Positions 61,577 to 64,000 of a DNA stretch of 64,000 nt are shown here, in pieces. A program made the translations under genes and the position numbers. The DNA is taken from contig NZ_JIAK01000005.1 in assembly GCF_000620765.1 (NCBI RefSeq), forward strand, positions 124,001 to 188,000, written 5' to 3'. The stretch is from Desulfovermiculus halophilus DSM 18834. Lineage in GTDB: Bacteria > Desulfobacterota > Desulfovibrionia > Desulfovibrionales > Desulfothermaceae. Within the stretch, counting starts at the first letter, position 1, and each line of letters starts with the position of its first letter. Under the pieces are notes generated by a model. It saw only the letters and a list, made by a program, of their open reading frames with translations. It made no database searches and was not told where the DNA came from.

Positions 61577-62902
61577 ATGAACGCATGTCCCCTTGTGGCT
61601 GTCATCGGCCGCACCAATGTGGGCAAGTCCACCCTTTTCAACCGTCTCCTGCGGCAGAACAAGGCCCTGACCCACGACCGGCCCGGCGTGACCAGGGACC
61701 GGATGTACGGCCAGGTGCAGGCCGAGGAGCGCTGCTTCGCCCTGGTGGATACAGGGGGCATTGAGCCGGAATCCGAAGAGCACCTCCAGTCCACGATCAT
61801 GGAGCAGGCCAGGGAGGCCATCGATGAGGCCCAGCTCATCCTTCTGGTCGTGGACGGCAAGAAAGGGCTGTCCCCCATTGACCAGGAGCTGGCCGTGCTC
61901 ATTCGCCGGAGCCGGAAGCCGGTGCTTCTCGTGGTCAACAAGGTGGACGGTCCGGAGCAGGAGACAGGGTGCCTGGCGGACTTTCACGCCCTGGGGCTGG
62001 AGATGACCGCCGTGTCTGCAGCCCATGGATACGGCTGTCCTTTTCTTGTTCAGGCCATCATGCAGCGCCTGCCGGAACAAAGCGCGGAGACATCCGATGC
62101 TCAGAAGACCCATCCGGATCTGAGTCTCGCCCTCCTGGGACGGCCCAATGTGGGCAAGTCCTCCTTGATCAATACCCTGTTGGGAGAAAAACGGCTTATT
62201 GTCAGTCCTGATGCCGGGACCACCAGGGACAGCGTGGATGTGGTCCTGGACCGGGGGGAGAGCAGGTATCTGTTTGTGGATACAGCTGGGGTCCGGCGCA
62301 AGAGCCGGATCCGGGATTCCCTGGAACGCTACAGTGTCCTGCGGGCCCTGAAAAGCAGCAAGCGGGCCCAAGTGACCATTCTGGTGGTTGATGCCGCCCA
62401 GCCGCTCAGTGTTCAGGACAAGAGGCTGTTGTCCTTTCTGGACAAGGAAAAGACGCCCTTGATCCTGGCCCTGAACAAGATCGACCTCATCTCCAGACCT
62501 CAAAGGCCGAAGGTCAAGGCATATTTTGAACAGGAACTCAGGTTTTGTCCCCACGTCCCGGTCATTGCCACCTCCAGCGTGACCCGGGCTGGATTGGGCG
62601 GTCTTCTGCCTCTGGCCGAAAAGCTGTGGGCCGAGTGCGGACAGCGGGTGACCACCGGGGAGCTGAACCGGGTCCTGCAAGAGATGACATCCAGACACCA
62701 GCCTCCGGTGGTCAAGGGGCGCAGGGCCAAGTTCTATTATTTGACCCAGGCCGAGTCCACTCCGCCCACCTTTGTATTTTTCATGAACGACCGGGGCCTG
62801 TTGAAGGAAAACTATGCCAAGTATCTGGAGAAACAGATCCGCAAGCGTTTCGGGTTGAGCATGACCCCGATCAGTCTCGTCTTCCGGACCAGCCAGGGAT
62901 GA
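61577..62902 (+). CDS. der: ribosome-associated GTPase Der (EngA)
   Basis: A 441-residue GTPase with two G domains in tandem, needed for 50S assembly. G1 of the first is VAVIGRTNVGKSTLFNRLL (about 9-27), with DRPGVTRDRMYG, LVDTGGIE and NKVDG. The second starts LALLGRPNVGKSSLINTLLG (about 185) with DAGTTRDSVDVV, FVDTAGVRRKSR and NKIDL. The C-terminal KH-like domain has KGRRAKFYYLTQAESTPPTFVFFMN. The ribosome site before ATG 61577 is weak. Confidence 0.97.
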   Translation: MNACPLVAVIGRTNVGKSTLFNRLLRQNKALTHDRPGVTRDRMYGQVQAEERCFALVDTGGIEPESEEHLQSTIMEQAREAIDEAQLILLVVDGKKGLSPIDQELAVLIRRSRKPVLLVVNKVDGPEQETGCLADFHALGLEMTAVSAAHGYGCPFLVQAIMQRLPEQSAETSDAQKTHPDLSLALLGRPNVGKSSLINTLLGEKRLIVSPDAGTTRDSVDVVLDRGESRYLFVDTAGVRRKSRIRDSLERYSVLRALKSSKRAQVTILVVDAAQPLSVQDKRLLSFLDKEKTPLILALNKIDLISRPQRPKVKAYFEQELRFCPHVPVIATSSVTRAGLGGLLPLAEKLWAECGQRVTTGELNRVLQEMTSRHQPPVVKGRRAKFYYLTQAESTPPTFVFFMNDRGLLKENYAKYLEKQIRKRFGLSMTPISLVFRTSQG

Positions 62903-62979
62903 GGCCGCGGACGCACAGAACATTTCCCTGAGAACATGTCTGAATAAACCCTATTCCCGCACAAAGAGGAGCGTGCTTC

Positions 62980-63906
62980 ATGGTTCAAAAGACGGAGCAG
63001 ATATGGTTTGACGGCCGGTTTGTCCCCTGGGGGGAGGCCAATGTCCACGTCCTGACCCATACCCTGCATTATGGGGTGGGCGTGTTTGAAGGCATCCGCT
63101 GCTATCGGTGCTCTGACGGTTCCTCGGCAGTGTTGCGCCTGGAGGAGCATGTGGACCGCTTTTTCGATTCGGCCAAGGTGGTCCAGATGGAGATCCCCTT
63201 TTCCCGGGAAGAGATCAGCCAGGCCATCCTGGATACCCTGCGGACCAACGGGCTGCAGGAGGGCTATGTCCGTCCGCTGGCCTTTATCGGCGACGGAGCC
63301 ATGGGGGTCTATCCCGGGGACAACCCCGTGCATGTGATCATCGCTGTCTGGCCCTGGGGCGCCTACCTGGGCGACGAGGCCCTGCAGAAAGGGATCACGG
63401 TGAAGACCTCCAGCTTCACCCGGCATCATGTGAACGTGATGATGACCAAGGCCAAGGTCTGCGGGAACTATGTCAACTCCGTCCTGGCCAAACGGGAGGC
63501 CTTGGCCGATGGATACGACGAGTCCCTGCTTCTGGATGTGGACGGCTATGTAGCCGAAGCCTCGGGGGAGAACATCTTCATCGTCAAAAAGAGTGTGCTG
63601 AAAACCCCGCCCCTGGGGCCGGTCCTGCCCGGGATCACCAGAGACTGCCTGATAACCCTGGCCCGGGATATGGGCTACCGGGTCCAGGAGCAGCGGTTCA
63701 CCAGGGATGAGATCTACACCGCGGACGAGGCCTTTTTCTGCGGAACCGCGGCCGAGGTGACCCCCATCCGGGAGCTTGACCGGCGCAAGATCGGACCTGG
63801 AGAGGCCGGAGCGGTGACCAAGCTCCTGCAGCAGGAGTTCTTCCGAGTGGTCCACGGGGACAACTTGAAGTACGCCGGATGGTTGACCCATTTCGGTCTG
63901 GAGTAG
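62980..63906 (+). CDS. ilvE: branched-chain amino acid aminotransferase
   Basis: A 308-residue fold-type IV PLP enzyme. It has the N-terminal [35 protein letters not shown]. The PLP lysine is in [23 protein letters not shown] (about 158), followed by [23 protein letters not shown] (PLP phosphate region), GVLPGITRD-like [12 protein letters not shown] and [13 protein letters not shown]. It transaminates Leu, Ile and Val. AAAGAGGAG lies upstream of ATG 62980. A gene that looks like dnaX starts 69 bp later. Confidence 0.95.
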   Translation: MVQKTEQIWFDGRFVPWGEANVHVLTHTLHYGVGVFEGIRCYRCSDGSSAVLRLEEHVDRFFDSAKVVQMEIPFSREEISQAILDTLRTNGLQEGYVRPLAFIGDGAMGVYPGDNPVHVIIAVWPWGAYLGDEALQKGITVKTSSFTRHHVNVMMTKAKVCGNYVNSVLAKREALADGYDESLLLDVDGYVAEASGENIFIVKKSVLKTPPLGPVLPGITRDCLITLARDMGYRVQEQRFTRDEIYTADEAFFCGTAAEVTPIRELDRRKIGPGEAGAVTKLLQQEFFRVVHGDNLKYAGWLTHFGLE

Positions 63907-63974
63907 CCCATGAGGTGGTGGACGCCGTCAGCCAAGTGGGCTGCGGGCAAGAACCGGGAGCGAAGCAAACGGAT

Positions 63975-64000
63975 ATGGCTCAGACGCACCTGACTGCGGC
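63975..64000 (+). CDS. dnaX: start of a gene, probably dnaX, cut by the window edge
   Basis: The last 26 bases read ATG and then codons for AQTHLTA. DnaX proteins (DNA polymerase III gamma/tau) often begin with a short lead ending in LTARYRP, and ilvE-dnaX neighbours fit my memory of related genomes. Only eight residues are visible and the ribosome site is weak, so this is a guess. Confidence 0.35.

Noticed and set aside
1-64000. CRISPR arrays, toxin-antitoxin pairs or known phage-defence systems
   Set aside because: No regularly spaced direct repeats were seen, and every sizeable gene matches housekeeping families or a lone unknown.

Overview
The window is a dense stretch of bacterial chromosome, about 60% G+C judged by eye, made almost entirely of housekeeping genes. 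Gene content and order suggest a sulfate-reducer-type member of the Desulfobacterota, most likely Desulfovibrionales. The pointers are a short RdgC, a pyruvoyl arginine decarboxylase next to agmatinase, a bacterial PFKFB-type enzyme, and the runs rpoZ-dnaJ-moaC-ispG-proS-xseA-xseB-ispA-dxs and rimP-nusA-ylxR-infB-ylxP-rbfA-nrnA-truB-rpsO-pnp. This placement is an inference and no search was run. I see no prophage, transposase gene, CRISPR array or rRNA.

Layout. 1-4 kb: a truncated AsmA-like gene diverges from a pair of secreted M16 peptidases. 4-8.4 kb: carbon metabolism, with rpe, tkt and a bifunctional 6-phosphofructo-2-kinase/fructose-2,6-bisphosphatase. 8.4-15.7 kb: a PflA-like radical SAM protein, short RdgC, a Xer recombinase, DprA, an unknown 8-TM protein, a frameshifted THUMP methyltransferase, tRNA-Leu(CAA) and rsmG. 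15.9-25.1 kb (+): fabD, argS, a SPOR protein, pdaD-speB, queF-yhhQ, an RlmD-like methyltransferase and an acyl-CoA ligase. 25.3-35 kb (-): the long rpoZ-to-dxs run. 35-41 kb: ttcA-like, dus, ispH, rnc, rnhA and a phosphohexomutase. 41-45.6 kb: hflKC, an NAD-dependent oxidoreductase and lpxB. 45.8-56.3 kb (-): the nusA-infB translation/RNA-decay cluster, headed by tRNA-Gly(CCC). 56.4-64 kb (+): nadK, mltA, gatB, mtnA, der, ilvE and the first codons of what is probably dnaX.

Several pathways are concentrated here. Dxs, IspG, IspH and the prenyl synthase IspA belong to isoprenoid synthesis. PdaD and SpeB convert arginine to putrescine. QueF and YhhQ concern queuosine. RbfA, RimP, IF-2, NusA, S15, TruB and PNPase concern ribosome and RNA biogenesis. 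RNase III, RNase H, Xse, NrnA and PNPase are nucleases.

The most unusual content lies between genes. I found three separate families of dispersed, structured intergenic repeats (R1, two copies; R2, four copies; R3, two inverted copies), plus GA-rich degenerate tracts. Many copies touch a stop codon. The R3 pair is AT-rich and brackets a 3-kb block (dus-ispH-rnc) in opposite orientation. One R2 copy is a nearly complete 217-bp palindrome that supplies the last four codons and the stop of ispH.
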